DNA of 64,000 bases. It comes from Caldifarciminota bacterium (GTDB lineage: Bacteria > Hydrothermota > Tepidihabitantia > SM23-42). Both the position numbers and the translations under genes were made by a program. The DNA lies in contig JALVOT010000007.1 of assembly GCA_027026255.1 (NCBI GenBank), forward strand, positions 96,193 through 160,192. The letters are read 5' to 3'. Positions 53,030-62,394 of the stretch are shown here, in pieces (the first letter of the stretch is position 1; each line of letters starts with the position of its first letter). The notes below the pieces were generated by a model, which was given only the letters and a program-made list of their open reading frames with translations, made no database searches and was not told the origin of the DNA.

Positions 53030-53491
53030 CTACTCAATCTTAAAACTGCGATTAACACCATCATCATAATCATACTGTACATACCTTCTCTCGCCGCTCG
53101 AATACCACCAGACCGATATCTGATATTCACCTAAATCCATTGTCTGATTGACTTCATATTTATGAATCTCACCACAAATTCGTTTGGTCTCTTTTGAAAT
53201 GAAACTCGTTGCCTCAAGAAATTTACCACTATCTCTCCGCCACGCCTTTTTTATCATCCCACCAGATGTAAAGATCTCCTTAAAACAGATCTCATAATAT
53301 ACAACCGATATCGGACCACTAAAAACCCGACCGGTATCTTCCGGCACACAGTTTACCGCATCCCAACTCGTCCCAAAGGTTATCTTTGTCACTCTAATAC
53401 CAAGCTCTGCAACATCTAGCGGTGCATTTTCACAATTGATAACTATTGCCATTATGAATAATAGTATTATAAAAAAATTTTTCGAATTCAT
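53030..53491 (-). CDS. Hypothetical exported protein (153 aa)
   Basis: I do not recognise it. The N-terminus is a signal sequence (FFIILLFIMAIVINC) with a cysteine that could be a weak lipobox. The mature part is beta-rich (ISVVYYEICFKEIF, YQISVWWYSSGERRYV), like an Ig-type domain. It replaces the Ig/TPR-like gene found at the same place in the other two cassettes. It lies 9 bp upstream of the NHL gene start and 9 bp after the M23-like gene. Confidence 0.55.
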   Translation of the reverse strand: MNSKNFFIILLFIMAIVINCENAPLDVAELGIRVTKITFGTSWDAVNCVPEDTGRVFSGPISVVYYEICFKEIFTSGGMIKKAWRRDSGKFLEATSFISKETKRICGEIHKYEVNQTMDLGEYQISVWWYSSGERRYVQYDYDDGVNRSFKIE

Positions 53492-53500
53492 CTCTGCTCC

Positions 53501-54637
53501 CTAATTCTTAAACCCTCGACAGTAATCCACCCAATCATGCTCCCTGATATAAAAATGCACATCCGCGGTCTTGGTATTGCCATTGTAGTCTTTCACCATA
53601 ACCCGAATCCGATGCTGACCCTCCTCAAGATTCTCGGTCGCAAGCGCCAACCTTTTGATGATGCAAGATGGCATAGTGCCATAGGGATAGAGACGATAGT
53701 ATTGCGAGTTCCAACCAGAAACAATCGGCTCTTCCTGATGATAAACTGTCTCCTCTCGATGGTATTCGCTACTAAGTAAGCCATCAAATTTTACCTGATA
53801 ATGCGCATCACTTTCATAACTTCCTCCACTCAGATCAACAATTGCAGTATCCACGACAAGATAGTAATTATACGGCGCTGAGATACTAGCATCATACATC
53901 TTTATGATAAACCGCACTTTGCGATTACCTGAAATAATAAAATGTGGGTCATCCCAATCATTCCAGGGCGTCTCCATTGGTAAACCAAGCTTGAGAAAGG
54001 TATAACCACCACCAGTGACCGTGCCATAATACTGAGCAAAGTTACTTCCTAAGTATTCCCAGCAGGCAACCTCTGCATCGCCCTGCCTGCTATAATCAAC
54101 ATAGAGACTACAGAGTGTGGGTGCAGTGTTGTCCTCTATTTGTAATTCTGTAATTGCAAAAGGGTTATTTGAATTGGCCAAGTCAGAAGGAGTGCGATAT
54201 TCAAAATGGAGATGATCTAAATATAAATCAGTTGCAGCTGAGATAGGATCACCAATATATATTGAATCTTCATATATATTCTCAAGGACTTCCTTTAGAT
54301 GAATGTATTTTGAGCCTTCAGAAAGTGCTGACGATGTATCATCACTATAATGTATGACTTTTACCATTAAGTTATTATCAGGTCCTAATGTATATATTTT
54401 TATAACTTTATAGGCTAATGTTGTTGGGTATACATGACAAAGTGGGTCTGTTTCTTCAGGAATGTCTATGCCCTCGTGGAAATGTTCTACTATGGAATTA
54501 TAAGCAGGGCGATAAGCACAATAACCCGAGGTTACTCTCTTACCACTCGGATATGGTAATATCGGCCAACTATATGTCTGTGCAGTTAAATTTGATGCTA
54601 TTATTATTGAAAGTAAAATAAGAATTATAGATCTCAT
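53501..54637 (-). CDS. Secreted M23-like metallopeptidase (full length)
   Basis: An exported protein of about 378 aa. After the signal peptide (SIILILLSIIIASNLTAQ) it has M23/LytM-type zinc motifs: HEGIDIPEE and, about 100 residues later, HLHFEYR. A C-terminal half of about 200 residues (from TELQIEDNTAPTL) is Ig-like and is absent from the truncated paralog. M23 enzymes cut peptidoglycan cross-bridges or glycine-rich peptides, but substrate is unknown here. Two ATGs (54643, 54637) are possible; the second has better spacing from AGGAG. Confidence 0.75.
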   Translation of the reverse strand: MRSIILILLSIIIASNLTAQTYSWPILPYPSGKRVTSGYCAYRPAYNSIVEHFHEGIDIPEETDPLCHVYPTTLAYKVIKIYTLGPDNNLMVKVIHYSDDTSSALSEGSKYIHLKEVLENIYEDSIYIGDPISAATDLYLDHLHFEYRTPSDLANSNNPFAITELQIEDNTAPTLCSLYVDYSRQGDAEVACWEYLGSNFAQYYGTVTGGGYTFLKLGLPMETPWNDWDDPHFIISGNRKVRFIIKMYDASISAPYNYYLVVDTAIVDLSGGSYESDAHYQVKFDGLLSSEYHREETVYHQEEPIVSGWNSQYYRLYPYGTMPSCIIKRLALATENLEEGQHRIRVMVKDYNGNTKTADVHFYIREHDWVDYCRGFKN

Positions 54638-54647
54638 AGCCATTCTC

Positions 54648-55856
54648 CTACTCTGGTACTATATTGTAAATTATGATAGTTCTATCTCTTTTAATTATAA
54701 GAAGTCCATCGTAAAATTTACTAGACCAATTGCTCACTGCGATTTTTCGGTCTCTAATTACATCACCCGATGCAGTCTTTTTATAATGCCAAGCATAACC
54801 AAATGGAAGCTGGAATTTCTTTACAACTTTACCCTCTGTATCAAGAATATAAATATAGTTTGAGATATAGGCCACTACGATATAGAGAGCATTGTTAGTT
54901 TCGAAAAAGTATATAAACTTCTCTCCTGGATCTGGGTCATCGATTTTTGTCTGCCATAATAATTCACCTGTTTTATTATTATAAAAACATATCTTTGGAC
55001 CTAGAACCGTAGCTAAATATTGATTATCATCTGAGAAGATAATTGATGGATTCCGTCCGGTACTGGTAAACGGCTGAGATGTATAAACAGTTTCACCCTG
55101 TTTGTCAAAGACATAAATCTTTCCACTATCACCAATAGCTGTATAAGCACCATCGCTCGAAATAGCAATGTTAATTGCACTGCTAAATTTCTTGCGCCAT
55201 AATTCTTTATTATTATTAATGTCATAAAACAATACAGCTTCAGTTATTTCGTCTTTTTCTTCGACAGCAAAAAATAGATAATCTTCATTCGTATCTGGTA
55301 ATACATTATCAATAAGCCAAGCATTTTTAATCTCACCAATTACATTTCCTTTATGATCAAATATTCTTATTCTTGAGTTATTAGTTGGACCTCCTTTATA
55401 TGGATTATTCTCAATCCAAAACGACTGTCCCCAATATTTTATTGTGTAGGAACGAATTCTAGAAAGATTAAGTAAAATATCACCATCTTTGTTCTTTATA
55501 TACCTAACCTCATTTATCGGATAATACTTATGTTCACGTCGTGCAATAAATAGAAGCTCACCATTATTGAAAATACCCATTTCGAACCAACCTCTTATAG
55601 TTTCTTGTTTATTTAATCTTCCGTCATCATTATAATAAGTAATTTTATACTCATCCATGTCATTTTCTGAAACACTCTTGTGGATTTGGTCTACAGTTAT
55701 ATATATTGGTCTCAATCCTGGATACCTCGCCCTATTCTTCTTCACCCACTGATTATATTCTTTTATGCTCGTCGTCTCCAATACTTTCTCCACCTTCACC
55801 TCTGCCCGGGAAAAACAGAAGAAAAAGGCAGATATCGCCAATATTAACCTTTTCAT
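54648..55856 (-). CDS. Secreted PQQ/WD-like beta-propeller protein, copy 2
   Basis: A 402-aa paralog of 50360-51565. The first 49 residues are almost identical (one change, RPVYI to RPIYI), but the propeller has diverged (FDHKGNVIGEIKNAW, YVFDKQGETVYTSQP, LDTEGKVVKKFQLP). It starts next to the small boundary ORF and is followed 10 nt later by the M23-like gene. Function is unknown. Confidence 0.75.
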   Translation of the reverse strand: MKRLILAISAFFFCFSRAEVKVEKVLETTSIKEYNQWVKKNRARYPGLRPIYITVDQIHKSVSENDMDEYKITYYNDDGRLNKQETIRGWFEMGIFNNGELLFIARREHKYYPINEVRYIKNKDGDILLNLSRIRSYTIKYWGQSFWIENNPYKGGPTNNSRIRIFDHKGNVIGEIKNAWLIDNVLPDTNEDYLFFAVEEKDEITEAVLFYDINNNKELWRKKFSSAINIAISSDGAYTAIGDSGKIYVFDKQGETVYTSQPFTSTGRNPSIIFSDDNQYLATVLGPKICFYNNKTGELLWQTKIDDPDPGEKFIYFFETNNALYIVVAYISNYIYILDTEGKVVKKFQLPFGYAWHYKKTASGDVIRDRKIAVSNWSSKFYDGLLIIKRDRTIIIYNIVPE

Positions 55857-56313
55857 CTTACCCCCTTATAAATGTTTGTCCTATCCTGAAATAAATCCCG
55901 TGCGGTAAAATTATCCGTTGTCTCAAGAACCCCGACATCCCCCTCAAGAGCAAACTAATGATTTCTTCATTATCGCGCATTATCTTATCCATAAAAACCC
56001 CTATGCTATGATAAATTATCATCAGATATTCTCATCTGTCAAGGAGTAAAATAAACATCGATAATCCCCAGGTAAGACAACCCGGCCCAGACTATCACGA
56101 CCATCCCAGAAAACCGAATAACTGCCCGGCGCAAACTCCTGCTCCTCAAAAAGCACCACCCCGGCATCTGGAATCTCCATCGTTAAATAATGCTTTGTCT
56201 CATAAACCTTAAAATTGATTCTTACAGAATCCTCAGTGGCATCAAAATCCTATGGCTCAGGATAAAACTCCCGTATCTCAGGAACAATCTTAAAATACTG
56301 AAGACCCGTAGTC
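55708..56313 (-). repeat. Near-identical boundary block, copy 2 (about 600 bp)
   Basis: Matches 51417-52026 and 59869-60443 with few substitutions, the most important being the TAG nonsense codon at 56250-56252. The least conserved part is the centre of the small ORF. Confidence 0.85.
55858..55992 (-). CDS. Small conserved ORF (44 aa) in the boundary block, copy 2
   Basis: Begins MDKIMRDNEEIISLL after AGGGG, ends PHGIYFRIGQTFIRG and TAA, just before the PQQ gene ATG. It has the same length and end as the ORF at 60019-60153, with a mix of silent and amino acid changes. It has no signal peptide. It could be a real small protein, a coupling leader, or a relic of a sorting-domain tail (GIYF resembles such tails). 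Confidence 0.4.
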   Translation of the reverse strand: MDKIMRDNEEIISLLLRGMSGFLRQRIILPHGIYFRIGQTFIRG

Positions 56314-57335
56314 ATTGTCCAAGATTCGGTAACCGCAATCTCATTTTGATATATACATAAATCAATTGGTGCCGCAAATACCTCTTCGTCAGGTCTATAA
56401 ATGTAAAGAAGTTCGGTTAAACCTGGTGTAAAAACCCAAACCTTATGCTGAAATCGGTCAGTAATATATACACAATAATAAGGATTAGAAGTTATCGACC
56501 AAAAAGTAGCTCTCTTTGATTCATCAGTATATATTCGTTCCCACGAGATATTATTTGTATTACTATTAAAAAGCAAACTCACAACTCGGTAGTTTCCTTG
56601 GTCCACAACATATATTCTGTACATCCCCAATGAATCAGAACATGGAACAATAGCTACACTGTTGGAATATTTGAACTGTCCAACACCGTTTCCTTCTGAA
56701 CCATAACTGAACACATAAACAAAGTCCAAATTAGAAAGAATTTTATAAATTACTATTCTGTAATGCTTCGAATCAGCGATAACAAGATAAGCGCTGTTTC
56801 CATTTATTGAAATGCATTCAACATCTTCAGGATGGTTGAGAATACCAACGCCAACTTCATCATCATAAAAATATATACTTTCCTGCGACGCATTATAAAA
56901 GAGGCGAACAATACGGTCATTATCACGGTCAGCAATATAGATGAAATATTTATCAGATTGACCGTTATAAATTGAAGTATCAATAACAATCCCACGTGGA
57001 TGGTAGAACTGCCCCGGACCACTACCACCCTTACCAAATTTTTTTATCCAATGGGCATATCTTTGACCAAGACTATCTACACCTTTAAAAAATACAACCC
57101 GCTCTCGAACATCATCAGTAATGGCAATCAACCAGGTCTCTAAAGATTGATTTCTGATTTTCGCCTTGGATATACCCCAGCATTGGTCAAATAAATCACC
57201 GCGCAAATGTTCATACGCCTCAGACCAATTAAATCTCTGAATAGGATGAGGATCTGTTATTAATGGTGTAGGAATTAGTGTGGCGAATGCATAAACCAGC
57301 GAAAACAGAAAGAAACAAACAACTTGCCTAATCAT
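56022..57335 (-). pseudogene. NHL beta-propeller with FlgD-like domain, copy 2, interrupted by one TAG
   Basis: The ORF track ends it at 56250, but the only break is a C-to-T change turning the CAG of the PEPQDFD segment into TAG. The downstream 76 codons remain in frame and nearly identical to the intact copy, ending SLTDENI. The propeller part (GQFYHPRGIVIDTSIYNG, YIADRDNDRIVRL) has a signal peptide and looks intact. The ATG at 57335, after AGGAGGAGGC, is preferred to the track start at 57353. As read, it makes a propeller lacking the C-terminal domain. Confidence 0.75.
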
Positions 57336-58155
57336 GCCTCCTCCTCTTTGCAAAAAAGTTCAAGGGATACTTCTTTTGCGCTTTATCAACATCGAGTAAA
57401 AACTCAATCATTTCAGCTAAAGGAGTTCCAGGATATCTTTCTAAAAATTTTTGCATTTCCTTTTTATCACCAGTAGATTTACAATATATGTAGTGGGCAT
57501 AAATAGCAAACCGTGATTTCATATCAGCAACTTGTTTACACAATTCGTTATAATCATCTCTTACCCAAATTCTCTCAAATCGCTCTCCCCACCAAAAATA
57601 ATCATGGGTAAGGGGTATCCATTCATCATAAATGACTCGCTCGGAATCGGGTATCTCACCGGCAATGATCCAAACTTCATTTGACCTTATGATTGGAAAT
57701 CGAATAGAATCTGTGGCTGGATCTTTAATAGTTAATCCATATCTAGCGAAAATTCTGAATTGTCCCGGCGACAGATTTCGAACAGAAGTACAGACGAAAT
57801 TATGCCAGCTTAAAACAGAATACCAGTACATCGAATCATTTGGTGGAATTTCTAAAGAAGGCATCTGCCGACTAAAATCATCAATCCCCATAGTATACCT
57901 ATGAGTATCTCCTCCTGCTGTGATAAGATAAAAATCTATACTACCTGTAGTAAGTAAGCCAATTGGACCACGATCCCAAACCTTAATTGGCATGATGCTA
58001 TTATTAATCAGCCAACATTTAAAAATAAGGGGTTCATCAATATAAACTGAATCGCGCCATATTTCAAGCCGAAAATTTGGCAGATATGGTTGGCTATTAC
58101 TAAATGCCACTAAAATAATAGCACAAAAAATTAAAAAGTTAATCTTGTTCAGCAT
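57328..58155 (-). CDS. Exported Ig/TPR-like hypothetical protein, copy 2
   Basis: A 275-aa secreted protein. The signal peptide (NFLIFCAIILVAFSNSQ) is followed by a beta-rich domain (RLEIWRDSVYIDEPLIFKCW) and a helical C-terminus with FLERYPGTPLAEMIEFLL, which resembles a TPR-type helix pair. It is homologous to 61484-62380. The end overlaps the NHL gene start. Function is unknown. Within the cassette it always sits between the metallopeptidase-like and NHL genes. Confidence 0.65.
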   Translation of the reverse strand: MLNKINFLIFCAIILVAFSNSQPYLPNFRLEIWRDSVYIDEPLIFKCWLINNSIMPIKVWDRGPIGLLTTGSIDFYLITAGGDTHRYTMGIDDFSRQMPSLEIPPNDSMYWYSVLSWHNFVCTSVRNLSPGQFRIFARYGLTIKDPATDSIRFPIIRSNEVWIIAGEIPDSERVIYDEWIPLTHDYFWWGERFERIWVRDDYNELCKQVADMKSRFAIYAHYIYCKSTGDKKEMQKFLERYPGTPLAEMIEFLLDVDKAQKKYPLNFFAKRRRHD

Positions 58156-58169
58156 TTTATTCCTCCTTT

Positions 58170-58767
58170 TTAAGGTCTATTTTCCTGTAATCTGGTTCTA
58201 CAACTAGTACAGAAACTAAGATAATAAATATTCCATGGAACCCTTGTTTTCATTATACAACCAGCATTACAATGTTCAAGATTGAAAGCATGTCCAAGCT
58301 CATGAGCAGCAATCAACGCCAAAACATGTGCTGAATCAATAAAAGTAGACGGAATTGTTCGGCACGATGGACGAACATAAACCATACAGCCAACACTGTC
58401 AAGATACTTTTCAGAATATCCACCCGCACTCATATCACCACTACCCAGATGAGCACAGGTCGTGCCACCAATATTCTCCCAATCCTCATCACGATAAGTA
58501 ACCGCATGACCACAAATAGTATCATTATTTTCAAATATTGAAGCAAATAGCACATGTAAATACCCTTTACCAATCCCTTTATATGCTGAATTCCGATTAC
58601 TTGCTAATAGCTGCTTTTCCATTGCCCTGCTAATATAACCATTCGCAAAATGTGCCTCTACAATATCTATCAAGAGCTGGATCCAATGGTCAGTAGTACC
58701 ATTGTGCATTTAAGAATGAAACCAGGCAACTTAAGATAAAGAAAAGGATTATAGAAACTACTCGCAT
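58170..58767 (-). pseudogene. Archaemetzincin-like (M54-type) metallopeptidase, frameshifted after the signal peptide
   Basis: The track starts this at 58709 (MHNGTTDHW), but upstream, after AGGAGG, an ATG at 58767 opens a signal peptide (RVVSIILFFILSCLVSFLNA) in another frame that stops at QWYY. A one-base indel near 58690-58712 separates the two. The catalytic part is well preserved: HELGHAFNLEHC, then CIM and a C-terminal FCTSC, the arrangement seen in archaemetzincins (HExxHxxxxxHC...CxM...CxxC). If not rescued, it would not be exported. Confidence 0.65.
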
Positions 58768-58775
58768 GCTGCCTC

Positions 58776-60017
58776 CTATGGTTTATATATTCTGTAGATA
58801 ATCTTCGTGTCTCCCTGGGTTCTTAATCTGATACCATCCGAGTACTTATTGATAATCAGATATTCACCAACCACATCCGAGAACCAATTCTGACTTAAGA
58901 CTTCGATCTTTTTTATACTGTAAGGAAACCACTTGGGTTTCGATTTATCACGCACTCTTCTGCTTGTTATTCGCTTGCCAAGTTTAAGATTATGCACCAA
59001 AAGTAATCTACCAGCTCTGTCGAAAATATACATATTATGTGAGTTGCAGAGAATGAGGATGAGATCAGCATCTTTCATGATATGAACAGATTTTACTGTA
59101 TCAGCATTTTCTTTTAATATCACCGTATCTCCCCACATTAACTCACCAGTTTCATTATTATAGAATTTAACCCCATTTCGAAATCCAGTAACAAACCATT
59201 TACCATCATCAGAAAAGGCACTTAAGATCCAATAAAACCCTATACCAAATGGCGTATATTCCCGTACAAGATTTCCATCCTCATCAAGAACTAATACCTT
59301 GCCTTTAATTGCATTAACGATGCCTATATGTGAACCATCTTTTGAAATAAAAAGGGAAATAACATCTCGGTCAATCTCGTGTCGCCATAGTTCTTTGCCA
59401 TCACGATTCAACATAATGACAGAACCGCCTCCTTCAAAAACACAGTAACGTCTATCAGTCGGACTATATATATTTACAAGGTTAATACCTCCAAATCCTT
59501 TCAGCGTGCCAACCACTTGACCACTCTCGTCAAAAACTCGTAAGGTTGTATTCTTATTAGCTGGGTATTCAGGGTCCAAATCTTCCACGTATAAACCGAT
59601 ACCAGTGGAGGTAAGCAAGCATTTATTATTTTCAAGTGAAAATAATGTTTTAGCCGTTTCGTCTTTTACCGTTATATCATAATACCCCTGAGAAGTCATA
59701 GTGCTATAAATAGCGCGATCATTTGTGTAATTTACATAGCATATTCCTTCACCACGTATACCACCGGCCAATACTTCTTCCTTTATCTTTTCTCCTCTTT
59801 GGTTATAGTATCTGATGGTATATCGTTTGTGGGTACCTTTGACCTCAAGTAGAGATTGAATTAAAACAGGCTCCAATCCTGGATACCTCGCCCTATTCTT
59901 CTTCACCCATTGATTATATTCCTTTATGCTCGTTGTCTCCAATACCTTCTCCACCTTCACCTCTGCCCGGGAAAAGCAGAAGAAAAAGGCGGATATCGCC
60001 AATATTAACCTTTTCAT
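58776..60017 (-). CDS. Secreted PQQ/WD-like beta-propeller protein, copy 3
   Basis: A 413-aa paralog with the same signal peptide and first 49 residues as copies 1 and 2, then a diverged propeller (FDESGQVVGTLKGFGG, LDEDGNLVREYTPFG, FDRAGRLLLVHNLK). It lies after the small boundary ORF and 8 nt before the signal-peptide ATG of the M54-type pseudogene. Function is unknown. Confidence 0.75.
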   Translation of the reverse strand: MKRLILAISAFFFCFSRAEVKVEKVLETTSIKEYNQWVKKNRARYPGLEPVLIQSLLEVKGTHKRYTIRYYNQRGEKIKEEVLAGGIRGEGICYVNYTNDRAIYSTMTSQGYYDITVKDETAKTLFSLENNKCLLTSTGIGLYVEDLDPEYPANKNTTLRVFDESGQVVGTLKGFGGINLVNIYSPTDRRYCVFEGGGSVIMLNRDGKELWRHEIDRDVISLFISKDGSHIGIVNAIKGKVLVLDEDGNLVREYTPFGIGFYWILSAFSDDGKWFVTGFRNGVKFYNNETGELMWGDTVILKENADTVKSVHIMKDADLILILCNSHNMYIFDRAGRLLLVHNLKLGKRITSRRVRDKSKPKWFPYSIKKIEVLSQNWFSDVVGEYLIINKYSDGIRLRTQGDTKIIYRIYKP

Positions 60018-60443
60018 CTTACCCCCTTATAAATGTTTGTCCTATCCTGAAATAAATCCCATGCGGTAAATCTATCCATTGTCTCAAAAAACCTGACATC
60101 TCCCTCGAGAGAAAACTAATGATTTCTTCATTATCGCGCATTATCTTATCCATAAAAACCCCTATGCTATGATAAATTATCATCAGATATTCTCATCTGT
60201 CAAGGAGTAAAATAAACATCGATAATCACCAGGTAAAACAACCCGATCCAGACTATCACGACCATCCCAGAAAACCGAATAACTGCCCGGCGCAAACTCC
60301 TGCTCCTCAAAAAGCACCACCCCAGCATCAAAAATCCCCATCGTTAAATAATGCTTTGTCTCATAAACCTTAAAATTGATTCTTACAGAATCCTCAGTGG
60401 CATCAAAATCCTGTGGCTCCGAATAAAACTCCCGTATCTCAGG
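59869..60443 (-). repeat. Near-identical boundary block, copy 3 (about 575 bp)
   Basis: Matches the other two blocks, with slightly more substitutions (for example CAGAAG and CTTTAT variants in the PQQ 5' end). It covers an NHL 3' end, the small ORF and the PQQ 5' end. Confidence 0.82.
60019..60153 (-). CDS. Small conserved ORF (44 aa) in the boundary block, copy 3
   Basis: Begins MDKIMRDNEEIISFLSREM after AGGGG and ends PHGIYFRIGQTFIRG, the same length as copy 2. No signal peptide and no recognised family. It ends one base before the PQQ gene ATG triplet region, so it may couple translation of that gene. Confidence 0.4.
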   Translation of the reverse strand: MDKIMRDNEEIISFLSREMSGFLRQWIDLPHGIYFRIGQTFIRG

Positions 60444-61481
60444 AATGATATTGAAATGTTGGATTCCGCTGGTAGATGTCCAAGACTCGGTTATTGCAAT
60501 TTCATCTTTATAAATGCAAATATCAATAGGGTAATAAAATTGCTCTGGCCCACCTTAAGTATATAAAAGTTCTGTAAGTCCTGGGGTAAATACCCAGATC
60601 TTTTCTCGATCGAGATCGGTAACATAAACACAATAGTAAGGATTAGAGGTTGCTGACTGAAAACCCGCTTGCAGTGCATTATCTTTAAATTCACGCTCCC
60701 AAGTAATAGAGTTTGAGGCAGATACATATAGAAGGCTTACTATTCTAAAATTGTCACGGTCAACCACATAAATTCGGTAATAGCCAATAGAATCGCGACA
60801 AGGCACCACCGCTACACTTGTTGGATTCCTAAATTGTCCAACACCCGAACCTTCGCTACCGTAAGTCATCAAAATTGAATAACTCAAATTCACAGCAATT
60901 TGGATAAGCAATATCCTATGGTGCTTCGTATCTGCAACAATCATATATGAACCACCTGATGGATTTAATACACAGGCAACATCTTCAGGATTTAACAATG
61001 TTCCTTCGAATATATTATCATAAAAATGTATTTCTTTATCAGCTGTGTTATAATAAGCCCGAACAATACGATTATTGTAATAATCAGCAGTATAAACGAA
61101 ATAATTGTTGGAATTATTATTAAAGACAGTAGAATCGCACGCCAGACCCCGCGGGCTACGAAAATATGAGGGTGGTGCCCAATATCCAAATGCTTTAAAA
61201 AATCGGGCATACCTAATGCTCAAACTATCAACTCCTAAAATATAAATTAGTCTATCCCAAGTTTGGTCTGCAACAACACCAAGCCAGGTCTCAGGGAAAC
61301 CATCTCTTAGTTTGACGAAAGAAATCCCATTAGATTGTGCAAAAAGATTTATGCCAAGATGTTCCATGGTTTCACACCAACCAATTCTTTGCATTGGATG
61401 AGGATCAGTAAATAATGGCGCCGGCACTAATTTCGCCCAAATAATAGAGACAATTCCCCCCAATAACAAATATCTCATCAT
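60183..61481 (-). pseudogene. NHL beta-propeller with FlgD-like domain, copy 3, interrupted by one TAA
   Basis: The ORF ends at 60555 after GLTELLYT, where the other copies read on (LLYTYGD, LLYIYRP). The TAA replaces a Tyr codon, and the frame continues openly for another 123 codons through the last blade and the FlgD-like domain to LTDENI at 60183. Start ATG at 61481 has a signal peptide (RYLLLGGIVSIIWA). NHL blades such as YFRSPRGLACDSTVF and RIYVVDRDNFRIV are intact. Confidence 0.75.
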
Positions 61482-61483
61482 CT

Positions 61484-62380
61484 CTACTCCTTTATTTTTC
61501 TTTTGAGATTCCGATAATAGTAGCCTTTAATATTATCGGGATATTTTTCTAATGCTCTTCGATAGGCATCTTTAGAAATATCTTCTCTACCTATACCGAC
61601 ATAAGCCCTAGCCAACCAGAATTCTATTTCCTCGGCTAACGGGGTATTTGGATACCTTTCCAGAAATGATTCGCAAATGTCAATACGCTCGGGTAGTGTT
61701 GAACTGTATGCAAGAAGATAATGACAAAATTGAGCAATTATTGAATTCTTCACATTCATGAACTTACGAAAAATCTTACGACTCTGTTTATTTGGTTCAG
61801 TAGGAGCGCAAAAACCAAGGATATCATCTATTGAATTACGAATCTCCCTAAAAATTTTAAGTTCCCTTGCTGGCATCTTAATAGTATAGAAACTATCAAT
61901 ATTTGAAGTAATCTGCCATCTTCTTGTTAAATCTTCAGAAGCAAGAAAATATATTGCTTTTATTTGATAGTATCCTATCGGTAAATCACGCAGATAATCA
62001 AATTTCTTTGAGGTATAAGTCCAATTTCGCCAGTTTAGAATGGAAAACCAGTAAAATGAATCTTGAGGCTCAAGGATAAAGCTCGGTGGGGAGTTTACTA
62101 ACACACTTACACATACCCTATACTGATATTCTTCAAACCTGTTAGGAATACTCAAAATAAAATCTAAAACTCCACAACTCAATAAAGGGTCAGACGGCGC
62201 ACCGTAAACCTTGCATACTTCTGTTCCTCGATTTATTAGCACACATTTTATTACCATTGGTTCGCCAATAAAAACTGTGTCTTTGGTGATTTCTAATCGT
62301 AAGGCAAGATTATCTGATTGTGCGTATATAGGCCACAAACAACCAGCACTAAACAATAAAAATATTATTTTTCTAACCAT
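61484..62380 (-). CDS. Exported Ig/TPR-like hypothetical protein, copy 1
   Basis: A 298-aa secreted protein with a signal peptide (VRKIIFLLFSAGCLWPIYAQ), a beta-rich domain (LRLEITKDTVFIGEPMVIK) and C-terminal TPR-like helices (SFLERYPNTPLAEEIEFWL, SKDAYRRALEKYPDN). The track start at 62428 lies inside the upstream gene; ATG at 62380, five bases after GGAGG, is preferred. It is homologous to 57328-58155 and lies 2 nt before the NHL copy 3 start. Confidence 0.68.
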   Translation of the reverse strand: MVRKIIFLLFSAGCLWPIYAQSDNLALRLEITKDTVFIGEPMVIKCVLINRGTEVCKVYGAPSDPLLSCGVLDFILSIPNRFEEYQYRVCVSVLVNSPPSFILEPQDSFYWFSILNWRNWTYTSKKFDYLRDLPIGYYQIKAIYFLASEDLTRRWQITSNIDSFYTIKMPARELKIFREIRNSIDDILGFCAPTEPNKQSRKIFRKFMNVKNSIIAQFCHYLLAYSSTLPERIDICESFLERYPNTPLAEEIEFWLARAYVGIGREDISKDAYRRALEKYPDNIKGYYYRNLKRKIKE

Positions 62381-62394
62381 TTTTACCTCCATTT

